From assembly GCA_963791325.1 (NCBI GenBank), contig CAWBRU010000005.1, positions 248,001 to 312,000 of the forward strand: 64,000 nucleotides of DNA. Direction: 5' to 3'. Shown here one piece after another: positions 16,748-25,918 of the stretch. The stretch's first letter is position 1; every line of letters starts with the position of its first letter. The notes below the pieces were generated by a model that was given only the letters and a program-made list of their open reading frames with translations, had not been told where the DNA came from and ran no database searches. The position numbers and the translations under genes were made by a program. This DNA is from JBEVJK01 sp963791325 (lineage in GTDB: Bacteria > Pseudomonadota > Alphaproteobacteria > Rhizobiales > Rhizobiaceae).

Positions 16748-18835
16748 TTATCGCCACATGCCGAGCATGCGGCTCTTCAGATCGATGCGCAGCTGCGGCT
16801 CCGCCGGCTCTCCCGCCAAGGCCGGGATCGCCGGCCAGCTCTGCCGCTCGAAGGCGGCAAGCATGCCGTCCTCGATGAAGCGGCTGCGCGAGGCGTAGAC
16901 GTGGCGGTCGCCGCGGGCGGCTTGGCCGTGGGTGTAGAAGCGGTGCGGCACGATCAAATGGAGCGTGTCCTTGGCCCGCGTCATGGCGACGTAAAGCAGC
17001 CGCCGCTCCTCCTCGATCTCCTCGCTGGTGCCGACGCCGAGGTCCGACGGGATGCAGCCGTCGACGCAGTTGAGCACGAACACGTTCTTCCACTCCTGGC
17101 CTTTGGCCGAGTGGATCGTCGAGAGGATCAGGAAATCCTCGTCGCGGTGCGGCGGACCCGCCCGGTCGCTGGTCGCGTCGGGCGGATCCAGGGTGAGGTC
17201 GGTGAGAAAGCGTTCCCGCGAGGGGTAGCCCGAAGCGATTTGCTCGAGCTGCAGCAGGTCGGCGCGGCGCATGGCGGCATCCTCGTACATGCGCTCGAGA
17301 TGCGGCTCATACCAGAGACGGACTTGCTCCAGGTCGGCCGGCCAGCGGCTGGCCGAGCGCAGCGCGGCAAAGAGCGACATGAACAGGGGCCAATCTGCCT
17401 CGGCACGCGTCGGCACCCGCGCGGCAGCCAATCCCGCCGATGCCTCCCTTGCGGCGGCGGCGCCGTCGAGCAGAGCGCCGGCGCTGGTCGGGCCGATGCC
17501 CGGCAACAGCTGCAGCACTCGAAAGCCGGCGACGCGATCGCGCGGGTTCTCGGCAAAGCGCAGCACCGCGAGCATGTCCTTGACATGGGCCGCATCCAGG
17601 AATTTCAGCCCGCCGAATTTCACGAACGGGATGTTGCGCCGCGTCAGCTCGATCTCGAGCGGGCCGCTGTGATGGGAGGTGCGGAACAGCACCGCCTGCT
17701 CTTTCAGCGCCGTGCCGGCTTCGCGCTCCTCCAGCACCTTGTCGCAGACATAGCGGGCCTGGCCGGCTTCGTCGCGCACGCTGAGCAGGACCGGGCGCGC
17801 CGGCGAGGTCCGGTCCGTCCACAGATTCTTGGTGAAGCGCTCGCGGGCTGCGCCGACCACCGCATTGGCCGCCGCCAGGATCGCGTCGGTCGAGCGGTAG
17901 TTGCGGTCGAGCGTGATCATCTCGGCCGGTGTCGGAAATTGGCCGGGGAAGTCCAGGATGTTGCGCACTTCGGCGGCGCGGAAGGAATAGATCGACTGGG
18001 CGTCGTCGCCGACCACGGTGACGCCGCGGCCGTCGGGCCTCAGCGCCAGGAGGATCGCAGCCTGCAGGCGGTTGGTGTCCTGGTACTCGTCGACCAGGAT
18101 ATGGTCGAAACGTTCGCCGAGCGCTGCGGCGAGGTCCGCCTCGGCCGCCATCTGCGCCCAGTAGAGCAGAAGGTCGTCGTAATCGAGCACGTTCTGGGCC
18201 TGCTTGGCTTCGACATAGGCGGCAAACAATCCACGCAGTTGCTCGCTCCAGCCGGCACACCAGGGAAAGTGCCTGCCGAGCACCTCGGCGAGCGGCGCCT
18301 GCGCGTTGACCGCCCGCGAATAGATCGCCAGGCAGGTGCCCTTGGCCGGGAACCGGGTCTCGGTTCTGGACAGCCCGCGCTGGTGGCGCACGAGGTTCAT
18401 CAGATCGGCCGAATCCTCGCGGTCGTGGATGGTGAAAGCGGGGTCGAGACCGATGTCGAGCGCATGCTCGCGCAGCAGTCGTGCGCCGATCGCGTGAAAG
18501 GTGCCGGCCCAGGCGAGGCCGTCGGCCAAGGCGGCCGCCCTGGCGCCGAGCGCGCTTCCGGCGATGCGCTCCACGCGCGCGATCATCTCCACGGCGGCCC
18601 GGCGCGAAAACGTCATCAGCAGGATGCGGCGCGGGTCGGCACCGTTGACGATCAGGTGGGTGACGCGGTGCGCCAAGGTGCTGGTCTTGCCCGACCCGGC
18701 CCCGGCGATGATCAGCAAGGGTCCCGCCGCCCGGCCGCCGCCGTGCTCGACCGCCCGGCGCTGGGCCGGGTTGAGCCGGTCAAGATAGCTCACAGCAGCG
18801 GGCGAATCAGGCTGAGCGATGGTCATTGCGCGCAT
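16748..18835 (-). CDS. UvrD/Rep-type ATP-dependent DNA helicase
   Basis: A 695-residue superfamily 1A 3'-5' helicase. Motifs seen in order: Q-motif LNPAQRRAVEH, Walker A AGAGSGKTSTLAHR (motif I), Ia LLMTFSRRAA, motif II ILVDEYQDTN, III VVGDDAQSIYSFR, IV LDRNYRST, V STIHSAKGQEWKNVF and VI EERRLLYVAMTRAK. The C-terminus is shorter than that of UvrD. The start at 18835 was chosen for a GAGG site seven bases upstream; nine more codons are open. It is divergent from ligD, placing it beside the end-joining operon. UvrD1 of mycobacteria works with Ku, so a partnership here is plausible but unproven. The gene converges with the adaptor gene, leaving only 16 bp. Confidence 0.92.
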   Translation of the reverse strand: MRAMTIAQPDSPAAVSYLDRLNPAQRRAVEHGGGRAAGPLLIIAGAGSGKTSTLAHRVTHLIVNGADPRRILLMTFSRRAAVEMIARVERIAGSALGARAAALADGLAWAGTFHAIGARLLREHALDIGLDPAFTIHDREDSADLMNLVRHQRGLSRTETRFPAKGTCLAIYSRAVNAQAPLAEVLGRHFPWCAGWSEQLRGLFAAYVEAKQAQNVLDYDDLLLYWAQMAAEADLAAALGERFDHILVDEYQDTNRLQAAILLALRPDGRGVTVVGDDAQSIYSFRAAEVRNILDFPGQFPTPAEMITLDRNYRSTDAILAAANAVVGAARERFTKNLWTDRTSPARPVLLSVRDEAGQARYVCDKVLEEREAGTALKEQAVLFRTSHHSGPLEIELTRRNIPFVKFGGLKFLDAAHVKDMLAVLRFAENPRDRVAGFRVLQLLPGIGPTSAGALLDGAAAAREASAGLAAARVPTRAEADWPLFMSLFAALRSASRWPADLEQVRLWYEPHLERMYEDAAMRRADLLQLEQIASGYPSRERFLTDLTLDPPDATSDRAGPPHRDEDFLILSTIHSAKGQEWKNVFVLNCVDGCIPSDLGVGTSEEIEEERRLLYVAMTRAKDTLHLIVPHRFYTHGQAARGDRHVYASRSRFIEDGMLAAFERQSWPAIPALAGEPAEPQLRIDLKSRMLGMWR

Positions 18836-18911
18836 CAAGCCTCGTTTCCGTTTCGTTCGCAATCGCCCTTGGTCGGGCGCCTCGGGCGATCGGCCGCAAC
18901 CGTCCTCGATC

Positions 18912-18962
18912 GCAAGTGCGGACGGAAAAACCGCTATCCACTTTTCGGGAAATTGCTTTTAG
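18912..18962. repeat. Diverged copy of the dispersed palindromic repeat
   Basis: GACGGAAAAACCG followed by CCACTTTTCGGGAAATTGCTTTTAG resembles the core and right end of the 66-bp copies at 5868 and 48750. It lies in the short divergent region between the helicase and ligD, where it may overlap their promoters. Confidence 0.5.
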
Positions 18963-18971
18963 CGTTGCGGC

Positions 18972-21425
18972 ATGGCCGACGGAAAGCTCAGCACCTATCG
19001 CGCCAAGCGCGACTTTGCCAAGACGCGCGAACCGGTCGGGCGCGCCGCGGCCGCGGCCGGCAGCCGCTTCGTCGTCCACAAGCACGCCGCGACCAATGAG
19101 CACTATGACCTCAGACTTGAGCTCGACGGCGTGCTGAAGAGCTGGGCGGTGCCGAAGGGTCCGTCGCTCAATCCGGCCGACAAGCGGCTTGCGGTGCAGA
19201 CCGAGGACCACCCGATCGAGTATCTGGAGTTCGAGGGCGTCATCCCGGCCGGTGAGTATGGCGGCGGCGAGATGATCGTCTGGGACGCCGGCACCTGGGC
19301 GCCGATGGAGGACGCCGCGCAGGGGCTCGCATCGGGCGCGTTCAAATTCCGGTTGGCCGGAGAAAAGCTGAAAGGCGGCTGGATGCTTGCCCGGCTGAAG
19401 CCGAAGCCGGGCGACAAGAAGCTCAACTGGCTGCTGTTCAAGGAGCGCGACAGTGCTGCCGATGCCGGGACGGATATCCTGCGGACGCGGCCGGAAAGCG
19501 TCAAGACCGGGCGGCCGATCGAAGCCTTGCGCGGTGCCGAGACGCCGCTGCCTAAGCGGCCGGCGCGGCTCAGGCCCGGCGCGCTGACGAATGCGGTCAA
19601 AGCGGCTTTGCCGGCCCGGGTCGAGCCGCAGCTCGCCAACTCGGCCGAGCACCCGCCCAAGGGCGCCGGCTGGCTGCACGAGCTCAAATTCGACGGCTAC
19701 CGCACCGCGGCCCACCTCGCCGAGGGCGGGGTCCGGCTGATCACCCGCAGCGGCCTGGATTGGACCAAGCGCTACGGCGAGCTCGGCGCGGCATTCGCCA
19801 CGCTGCCGGCCAAGCAGGCGCTGCTCGACGGCGAGATCGTGGTGCTCGACGCGGCCGGCGTCAGCCGCTTCGGTGCGCTGCAGGATGCCTTGGCCAGCGG
19901 CGCCAGCCACAAGCTCGTCTTCTATGCCTTCGATCTGCTCCACCTCGACGGCTATGACCTCACCGCAGCGCCGCTGGAGCAGCGCAAGGCACTGCTCGGC
20001 AAGCTGCTCGCCGGTCATGCGCATGGCGGTTCGCCGATCCAGTTCAGCGACCACATTGCCGGCGACGGCGACGCGCTCTACCGGCGCGCGTCCGAGCTCG
20101 GCCTCGAGGGAATCGTCTCCAAGCGCGGCAACGCGCCCTACCAGCCCGGCCGCTCGAAGACCTGGGTCAAGGCCAAGGCGCTGAAGACCGGCGATTTCGT
20201 CATCGCCGGATACACCCGCTCGGCCGCGGCGGGCGGCCTGGCGGCGCTGGTGCTCGCCGCATGGTCGGAAGGCGAGCTCGTCTATCGCGGCAAATGCGGC
20301 ACCGGCTTCGATGCCGCGACCCTTACCAGCCTATTGGAGCGCCTCGAGGCGCTGGGACCGGGCGCAGCACCGTTCGCCGGTGCGCCGAAGGATGTGGTCT
20401 GGGTCCGGCCGGTGCTTTCGGCCCATGTCCACTATTCCAACATCACCGGCGACGGGCTGCTGCGCCACTCGGTGTTTCATGGGCTGCGTGAGCCGGAGAT
20501 CACCGCGGTGGCCGCGGCGGAACGCACGCGGCTGATCTCGGACGCGGATCTCGCCGCCATCTGGGTCACCAATCCCGACCGGCGGCTGTTCGGCAAGTCC
20601 GGCCCGACCAAGCTCGACATCGCCGTCTACTATGCGCTCGCCGGCGACTTCATGCTGCCGCATATCGTCGGGCGGCCGGTGTCGCTGGTGCGCTGCCCGA
20701 CGGGCCGGCTGCAGGACTGCTTCTTCCAGCGCCATGCCTTCACCGGCATGCCGCCGACCGTCGCCGGGTTCGAGACGCAGAACTCCGACGGCGAGGACAA
20801 GACCTATCTCAGCATCGAAGACGCCAAGGGCTATCTCGCCCTGGCCCAGTTCGGGGTGGTCGAGTTCCATTGCTGGGGCGCCTTGAGGAAGCGGCTCGAC
20901 CGCCCGGACCGGGTCGTCTTCGACCTCGATCCCGGCGAGGGCATCGCCTGGCGCGAGGTGGTCGAGGCGGGTCTGCACGTCAAGACCGTGCTGGCCGAGA
21001 TGGGGCTGGTGCCGTTCGTCAAGACGTCCGGCGGCAAGGGCCTGCATGTGGTCGCCCCGCTGAAGCCGCGGCTCGGCTGGAAGGAGATCCACCAGGCCAC
21101 CGGGCGGATTGCCGCGGCGATCGCGGCCGGCGCGCCGGACACCTTCACCACGGTGATGGGCAAGGAAAACCGCAAGCGGCGCATCTTCGTCGATTTCCAC
21201 CGCAACGCCCGCAGCGCGACCTGGGCGGCACCCTATTCGCTGCGCACGCGCCCGCATCTGCCGGCCTCGACGCCGCTCGCATGGAGCGACCTTGAGTCCA
21301 TCGACGCTCCCGAGGATTTGAACTATTCTTCGCTGCCCGGGCTGTTAACCATGTCTGGAGATGCTTGGGCAACCATTAATGAATCTGCGCGGGAATTGCC
21401 CCTATCGTCCCGCGCGCCGAGATAG
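18972..21425 (+). CDS. ligD: Multifunctional ATP-dependent DNA ligase LigD
   Basis: An 817-residue end-joining enzyme. Three domains follow in the order phosphoesterase (about 30-150; FVVHKHAATNEHYDLRLE), ATP-dependent ligase (about 210-500; nucleotidyl-transfer lysine in ELKFDGYR, about residue 238) and primase/polymerase (about 540-800; DLDPGEG with the catalytic aspartates and TSGGKGLHV). It trims, fills and seals DNA ends brought together by Ku. The length equals that of rhizobial and Pseudomonas LigD. It is the first gene of a five-gene operon (ligD, ku, BRCT protein, hydrolase, exonuclease III). No frame break is seen. Confidence 0.96.
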   Translation: MADGKLSTYRAKRDFAKTREPVGRAAAAAGSRFVVHKHAATNEHYDLRLELDGVLKSWAVPKGPSLNPADKRLAVQTEDHPIEYLEFEGVIPAGEYGGGEMIVWDAGTWAPMEDAAQGLASGAFKFRLAGEKLKGGWMLARLKPKPGDKKLNWLLFKERDSAADAGTDILRTRPESVKTGRPIEALRGAETPLPKRPARLRPGALTNAVKAALPARVEPQLANSAEHPPKGAGWLHELKFDGYRTAAHLAEGGVRLITRSGLDWTKRYGELGAAFATLPAKQALLDGEIVVLDAAGVSRFGALQDALASGASHKLVFYAFDLLHLDGYDLTAAPLEQRKALLGKLLAGHAHGGSPIQFSDHIAGDGDALYRRASELGLEGIVSKRGNAPYQPGRSKTWVKAKALKTGDFVIAGYTRSAAAGGLAALVLAAWSEGELVYRGKCGTGFDAATLTSLLERLEALGPGAAPFAGAPKDVVWVRPVLSAHVHYSNITGDGLLRHSVFHGLREPEITAVAAAERTRLISDADLAAIWVTNPDRRLFGKSGPTKLDIAVYYALAGDFMLPHIVGRPVSLVRCPTGRLQDCFFQRHAFTGMPPTVAGFETQNSDGEDKTYLSIEDAKGYLALAQFGVVEFHCWGALRKRLDRPDRVVFDLDPGEGIAWREVVEAGLHVKTVLAEMGLVPFVKTSGGKGLHVVAPLKPRLGWKEIHQATGRIAAAIAAGAPDTFTTVMGKENRKRRIFVDFHRNARSATWAAPYSLRTRPHLPASTPLAWSDLESIDAPEDLNYSSLPGLLTMSGDAWATINESARELPLSSRAPR

Positions 21426-21454
21426 TTGGTCGCGTCGTCGCGTAGGAGACAGCC

Positions 21455-22330
21455 ATGGCCCCCAGAGCAAGCTGGAAAGGGTATCTCAAGTTGAGCCTGG
21501 TCAGCTGCCCGGTCCGGCTTTATCCCGCTACCAGTGCCGGCGAGCGCATCAGCTTCAACCAGCTGCACAAGACCACGCACAACCGCATCAACATGAAGCC
21601 GGTCGACCCTGAGTTGGGTCTGATCGAGAGATCCGACCTTGTGCGCGGCTATGAGTACGAGCCGAAGCAATATGTCATCATCGAGGATACCGACCTCGAC
21701 GCGGTGCGCATCGAATCCAATCATACATTGAACATCGAAGCGTTCGTCGACGAGGATTTCGTCGACGTCATCTACCAGGACGCGCCCTACTATCTGGCGC
21801 CGGACGGCGCCATGGCGGAGGAGACCTTCATCGTGCTGCGCGAGGCGATGCGGCGGTCGGCCAAGGTGGCGATCGCCCGGCTGGTGCTGTCGTCGCGCGA
21901 GCGCGTCGTCACCATCGGCGCCCGCGAGAACGGCATGTTCGTCTGCACCTTGCGCAACCCCAACGAGGTGCGCGGCACCGCCGAATATTTCGGCAGCATC
22001 CCGGTCGGCGAGCCCGATGCCGAGATGCTGCAGCTTGCCGAGAAGCTGATCGAGCAGAAGGTCACCCGCTTCGATCCGAAGAACTACGAGGATCGCTATG
22101 AAGCGGCGCTGATGGAGATGATCAAGGAGAAGCTCAAGGGCCACAAGCCGATCATCGCCGCCGCGCCCGAACGCGGCAACGTCATCAACCTGATGGACGC
22201 GCTCAAAGCCAGCCTCTCGGATGCCAAGCCGGCCGCCAAGAGCAAGACGCGGACCGAGCCCGCCGCGGAGAAGCCGGCTGCTGCGGCGGCCAAGCCGGCG
22301 CCCGCGAGGGCGGCCAAAAAGAAGGCCTGA
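21455..22330 (+). CDS. ku: Non-homologous end-joining protein Ku
   Basis: A 291-residue bacterial Ku homodimer subunit that binds DNA ends and recruits LigD. The Ku core spans about residues 1-255 (RASWKGYLKLSLVSCPVRLYPAT at the start in pieces; YEPKQYVIIEDTDLD, EDRYEAALMEMIKEKLKG). The C-terminal tail of about 35 residues is Lys/Ala/Pro-rich, as in rhizobial Ku, where the tail contributes to DNA binding and LigD recruitment. It starts 29 bases after ligD behind GTAGGAGACAGCC. Its stop codon overlaps the next start by one base, implying translational coupling. Confidence 0.96.
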   Translation: MAPRASWKGYLKLSLVSCPVRLYPATSAGERISFNQLHKTTHNRINMKPVDPELGLIERSDLVRGYEYEPKQYVIIEDTDLDAVRIESNHTLNIEAFVDEDFVDVIYQDAPYYLAPDGAMAEETFIVLREAMRRSAKVAIARLVLSSRERVVTIGARENGMFVCTLRNPNEVRGTAEYFGSIPVGEPDAEMLQLAEKLIEQKVTRFDPKNYEDRYEAALMEMIKEKLKGHKPIIAAAPERGNVINLMDALKASLSDAKPAAKSKTRTEPAAEKPAAAAAKPAPARAAKKKA

Positions 22331-23415
22331 TGGCGCCGCAAGGCAGCATCTTCGGCATCGTCGGCGCGCTCTCGGCGTTTCCGCGGCGACTCGCGGCGCG
22401 CGAGGTGGAGGGCAGGGGCGCCCAGCTCAGGCGCGGCTCGACCCGAGGCACCTCGCATGTCGTCTTCGGGCGCGGCCTGCTCGCCAGCGCCACCGCCGGG
22501 GCGCTCGAAACCAGGGTCGAGGCCGAGCGCCGGGCCGGCCGGCAGCTGCTCAGCGAGAACGGCTTCCTGCGCCTGCTCGGGCTGAAGCGGGGACCGGCGG
22601 CGGGCGAGCTCGACGAGGCCGCGATCTGCCAGCAGGCCAAGCTGTCGGCCCAGGACTTGGCGATGCTCGGCCTGTTCGATTGCTTCGAGTGCGCCCCGCC
22701 GCTCTACGGCTTCCGCGACCTCATCCTGGCCAAGAAATATGCCGGCCTGATCGCTTCCGGCGCCGGCTGGTTCACGGTCGCCCGCGCCATCCACCGCTCC
22801 GGCCCGGTCGCCTCGCTGACGGCGCTCTCTTTGCTCGCCGTCGACACGGACGAGATCTATGTGCGCTCGCGCGACGGTCTCTCGGACCTCGGCGGTCAGC
22901 TGCTGCTGCCGATCGCACGCGGCGGCGAGCCGGATGCGGAAGAGCTGTTTGCCGAGGCCGAGGCGGCCGAGGCGGACGGCCGCTTCGCCGAAGCCGCGGA
23001 GCTCTACCGGCGCTGCCTCGCCGCCGACCCCGCCGATTCGGTGGCCGCCTTCAACCGCGCCAACTGCCTCAAAGCCGAGGGCCGGAGCGCGGAAGCGGCG
23101 CACGACTATATCCGCGCCCTCAAACTCGACCCGAAATTTGCCGAGGCCTGGTTCAACTTCGCCGGCCTGGCTGCGGAGCGCGGCCATCCCGAAGCGGCTC
23201 GGCGGCACCTGATCAAGGCGCTCGCGGTCGACCCCGGCTACGCCGACGCGATCTACAACCTCGCCCGGCTCGACTATGAGGCCGGCCGGCTCGAAGACGC
23301 GCGGGCCTGGTGGCGGCGCTATCTCGAGCTTGACCACAGCTCGGAATGGGCCCGCCGCGCGCTGCGCGGCATCCATTTCGTCGACCTCGCGCTCGCCCAT
23401 CGCAGCGCCGGCTGA
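22330..23415 (+). CDS. BRCT-like / HTH-like / TPR protein coupled to Ku
   Basis: A 361-residue protein with an unusual architecture. Residues about 4-96 read like a BRCT domain: G-x-F-x-I-V-G opening, FPRRLAAREVEGRGA helix, TSHVVFGRGLL strand and a closing LLSENGFLRLLGL. Residues about 105-195 look like a MerR-type winged helix unit (LYGFRDLILAKKYAGLIASG). Residues about 200-345 hold three or more TPR repeats (FAEAAELYRRCLAADP, SAEAAHDYIRALKLDP, PEAARRHLIKALAVDP). Its ATG overlaps the Ku stop (TGATG). A structural or recruiting role in end joining is inferred; I know of no characterised homologue. Domain calls are by eye. Confidence 0.8.
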   Translation: MAPQGSIFGIVGALSAFPRRLAAREVEGRGAQLRRGSTRGTSHVVFGRGLLASATAGALETRVEAERRAGRQLLSENGFLRLLGLKRGPAAGELDEAAICQQAKLSAQDLAMLGLFDCFECAPPLYGFRDLILAKKYAGLIASGAGWFTVARAIHRSGPVASLTALSLLAVDTDEIYVRSRDGLSDLGGQLLLPIARGGEPDAEELFAEAEAAEADGRFAEAAELYRRCLAADPADSVAAFNRANCLKAEGRSAEAAHDYIRALKLDPKFAEAWFNFAGLAAERGHPEAARRHLIKALAVDPGYADAIYNLARLDYEAGRLEDARAWWRRYLELDHSSEWARRALRGIHFVDLALAHRSAG

Positions 23416-23419
23416 GCGT

Positions 23420-24067
23420 ATGGCCGTCGGCGACCGCTTTCTGTTCGATGGACCTGCCGATGCCCCGATCACGGTGCTGCTTGCCCATGGCGCCGGCGCA
23501 GCGATGGATTCGGCCGCGATGACTGCGGCCGCCAAGGCGCTCGCCGCAGCCGGGATGCGCGTCGCCCGCTTCGAATTCGGCTACATGGCCAGCCGGCGGA
23601 CAGCGGCGGGCCGCAAGCCGCCGCCGCGGGCCGAGACGCTGATCGCCGAATACCAGGCCGCGGTGGCCGCCCTTGCTCCGCCGCCGGCGCGGCTGATCAT
23701 CGGCGGCAAATCGATGGGCGGGCGGGTGGCCAGCATGGCCGCCGACACGCTCTATGCCGAGCAAAGGATCGGCGGGCTGCTCTGCCTCGGCTATCCCTTC
23801 CATCCGCCCGGCCGGCCGACGCAGACCAGGACCAAGCACCTGGCCGAGCTGGCGACACCAACCCTGATCTGCCAGGGCACGCGCGACGAGTTCGGCACCC
23901 CGGCCGACGTCGCCGGCTATCGGCTGTCGCCGCGCATCGAGGTTTTTTGGCTCGAGGACGGCGACCACGACCTCAGGCCGCGCAAGTCTGTCTCCGGCTT
24001 CTCCGCCGCCGACCACTTGGGCGCCATGGCGCGCAAGGTGGCGGAGTGGGCCGCAACGCTTGGCTGA
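23420..24067 (+). CDS. KANL3/Tex30-like alpha/beta hydrolase
   Basis: A 215-residue small alpha/beta hydrolase of the KANL3/Tex30 (DUF1749-like) group. The oxyanion strand VLLAHGAGAAMDS is at about residues 19-31, the nucleophile elbow GGKSMGGR at about 95-102, an aspartate in CQGTRDEFG at about 160 and the histidine in DGDHDLRP at about 186. It begins four bases after the BRCT/TPR gene, so it is part of the end-joining operon. Substrate is unknown. A longer open frame upstream overlaps the preceding gene and was not used. Confidence 0.88.
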   Translation: MAVGDRFLFDGPADAPITVLLAHGAGAAMDSAAMTAAAKALAAAGMRVARFEFGYMASRRTAAGRKPPPRAETLIAEYQAAVAALAPPPARLIIGGKSMGGRVASMAADTLYAEQRIGGLLCLGYPFHPPGRPTQTRTKHLAELATPTLICQGTRDEFGTPADVAGYRLSPRIEVFWLEDGDHDLRPRKSVSGFSAADHLGAMARKVAEWAATLG

Positions 24068-24079
24068 TTTGCGGCTCCG

Positions 24080-24850
24080 ATGAAGATCGCCACCTTCAAC
24101 ATCAACAATGTCAACAAGCGGCTTGCCAACCTGCTCGACTGGCTGAGCGAGGCTCAGCCGGACGTGGTTTGCCTGCAGGAGCTCAAGGCCAAGGACCGCG
24201 ACTTTCCCCGCGCCGCGATCGAGCGCGCCGGCTACGGGGCGGTGTGGCGCGGGCAGTCCACCTGGAACGGCGTCGCCATCCTGGCGCGCGGCGCAGACCC
24301 GGTGCTGGTGCGCGCCGACTTGCCCGGCGACGCCGGGGACAGCCAGGCGCGCTACATCGAGGCAGCCGTCGGCGGCGTGCTGATCACCTCGCTCTATGCG
24401 CCGAACGGCAACCCCCAGCCCGGCCCGAAATTCGCCTACAAGCTTGCCTGGAACGCGCGGCTGCTTGCCCATGCGGCCGAGCTTTTCGCGGCGGACGTGC
24501 CGGTGGTGCTTGCCGGGGATTACAACATCGTGCCGGAACCGCGCGACATCTACCCGACCAAATCCTATGAGAAGAACGCGCTGGTCCAGCCCGAGAGCCG
24601 GGCAGCCTTCGCCGCGCTGTTGGAAGGGGGCTGGACCGACGCCATCCGCAAGCGCCACCCCGACGCCACGGTGTTCACTTTCTGGGATTATATGCGCAGC
24701 CGCTGGCAGCGCGATGCAGGCCTGAGACTCGACCATCTGCTGCTCAGCCGCAAGGCGGCGCGGCGTTTGAAGGACGCCGGCGTCGACCGCGAGGTGCGCG
24801 GCCGCGACGGCGCCAGCGACCACGCGCCGACCTGGATCGAACTCGGCTGA
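24080..24850 (+). CDS. xthA: Exodeoxyribonuclease III (AP endonuclease family)
   Basis: A 256-residue metal-dependent nuclease of the Exo III/APE1 family that cleaves at abasic sites and removes 3' blocks. The N-terminal MKIATFNINNVNKR (catalytic asparagine), VCLQELKAKD (metal glutamate), SLYAPNG (tyrosine), LAGDYNIVP (D and N) and the C-terminal LRLDHLLLS and ASDHAPTW (catalytic D-H) are all present. It lies 12 bases after the hydrolase gene and closes the operon. Such an enzyme fits end cleaning before LigD sealing. Most genomes carry another Exo III; this copy is probably the repair-operon paralogue. Confidence 0.94.
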   Translation: MKIATFNINNVNKRLANLLDWLSEAQPDVVCLQELKAKDRDFPRAAIERAGYGAVWRGQSTWNGVAILARGADPVLVRADLPGDAGDSQARYIEAAVGGVLITSLYAPNGNPQPGPKFAYKLAWNARLLAHAAELFAADVPVVLAGDYNIVPEPRDIYPTKSYEKNALVQPESRAAFAALLEGGWTDAIRKRHPDATVFTFWDYMRSRWQRDAGLRLDHLLLSRKAARRLKDAGVDREVRGRDGASDHAPTWIELG

Positions 24851-24869
24851 CCCAATCCAGTCCGACCGC

Positions 24870-25898
24870 CTACACCTTGCGCTTCTTCTGGCGGTAGACG
24901 TCGGCCACCACCGCGGCGATGATGATGATGCCCTTGATGATCTCCTGGTAGAAGGCATCGACCCTGAGGAAGGTGAAGCCGGAGGTCATGATGCCGAGGA
25001 TGATGGTGCCGATCACCGTGCCGGTGATGCGGCCGACGCCGCCGGTCAGCGAGGTGCCGCCGATCACCGCCGCGGCAATGGCGTCCAACTCGTACATCAC
25101 GCCCATGCCGGCTTGAGCCGTCTGGGCGCGGGCGGCGGTGACCACGCCGGCCAGCCCGGCCAGCAGGCCGGCAATGGCGTAGACCTTGATCAGATGGCTT
25201 TCGACGTCGATGCCGGACACCCGCGCAGCCTGGACGTTGGCGCCGATGGCATAGGTGAACTTGCCGTAGCGCGTATAGCGCAGCGCGATGTGGAAGATCA
25301 GCGCCACGGCCAGGAAGATGATCACCGGCCAGATGCCCGAGCCGATGAAATCGAACTGATCGGTCAGCCCCGAGACCGGCTGGCCCTTGGTGTACCATTT
25401 GGCCACGCCGCGCGCCGAGACCATCATGCCGAGCGTGGCGATGAACGGCGGAATCTTGGTGTAGGCGATCAGCAATCCGTTGACGATGCCGGCGCACAGG
25501 CCGATGCCCAGCCCGAGCACGATCGGAACGACGGCGGGAAGGTCGGTGAGCGAGGGATAGAGCGCCTTCGACCAGCTTGACGATTGCGCCAGGCTGGCGG
25601 CGATCATCGCCGTCATCCCGACCACCGAGCCCGACGACAGGTCGATGCCGCCGGTGATGATGACCTGGGTCACGCCGACCGAGATGATGCCGATCACCGA
25701 CACCTGCAGGATCATGATCTTCAGGCGCTGCGGGTTGGCGAGGAAGCTCTGGCCGATGAAGATCCAGCCGAGGATCTCGAACACCAGCGCAATGCCGACC
25801 AGGATCAGCAGAATGTTGGCCTCGACCGGCAGCCGACGCCTGGTCGTCTCGGGCAGAGCGAGGGCGGCGGTCCTTGCCGACGTGTTGTTGACGGACAT
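24870..25898 (-). CDS. CUT2 sugar ABC transporter permease (IatP/RbsC-like)
   Basis: A 342-residue integral membrane protein with about ten hydrophobic segments and the RbsC family signature (GGIDLSSGSVVGMTAMI at about 88-104; VIGGTSLTGGVGRITGT at about 272-288). It forms the membrane channel for the sugar brought by the binding protein at 27526. It is the last gene of a three-gene operon in the order binding protein, ATPase, permease, as in rhizobial ibpA-iatA-iatP. Frame is intact. The predicted substrate, myo-inositol or a related polyol, rests on the binding protein and upstream site. Confidence 0.92.
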   Translation of the reverse strand: MSVNNTSARTAALALPETTRRRLPVEANILLILVGIALVFEILGWIFIGQSFLANPQRLKIMILQVSVIGIISVGVTQVIITGGIDLSSGSVVGMTAMIAASLAQSSSWSKALYPSLTDLPAVVPIVLGLGIGLCAGIVNGLLIAYTKIPPFIATLGMMVSARGVAKWYTKGQPVSGLTDQFDFIGSGIWPVIIFLAVALIFHIALRYTRYGKFTYAIGANVQAARVSGIDVESHLIKVYAIAGLLAGLAGVVTAARAQTAQAGMGVMYELDAIAAAVIGGTSLTGGVGRITGTVIGTIILGIMTSGFTFLRVDAFYQEIIKGIIIIAAVVADVYRQKKRKV

Positions 25899-25918
25899 CT
25901 CGGTTCCTCCCGCCGCGG

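Noticed and set aside
16901..19099. A 732-codon rightward frame over the helicase gene
   Set aside because: Antisense shadow of a helicase with all motifs present.
23213..24958. A 581-codon leftward frame over the hydrolase and exonuclease genes
   Set aside because: Antisense to two clear enzyme genes; no domain seen.
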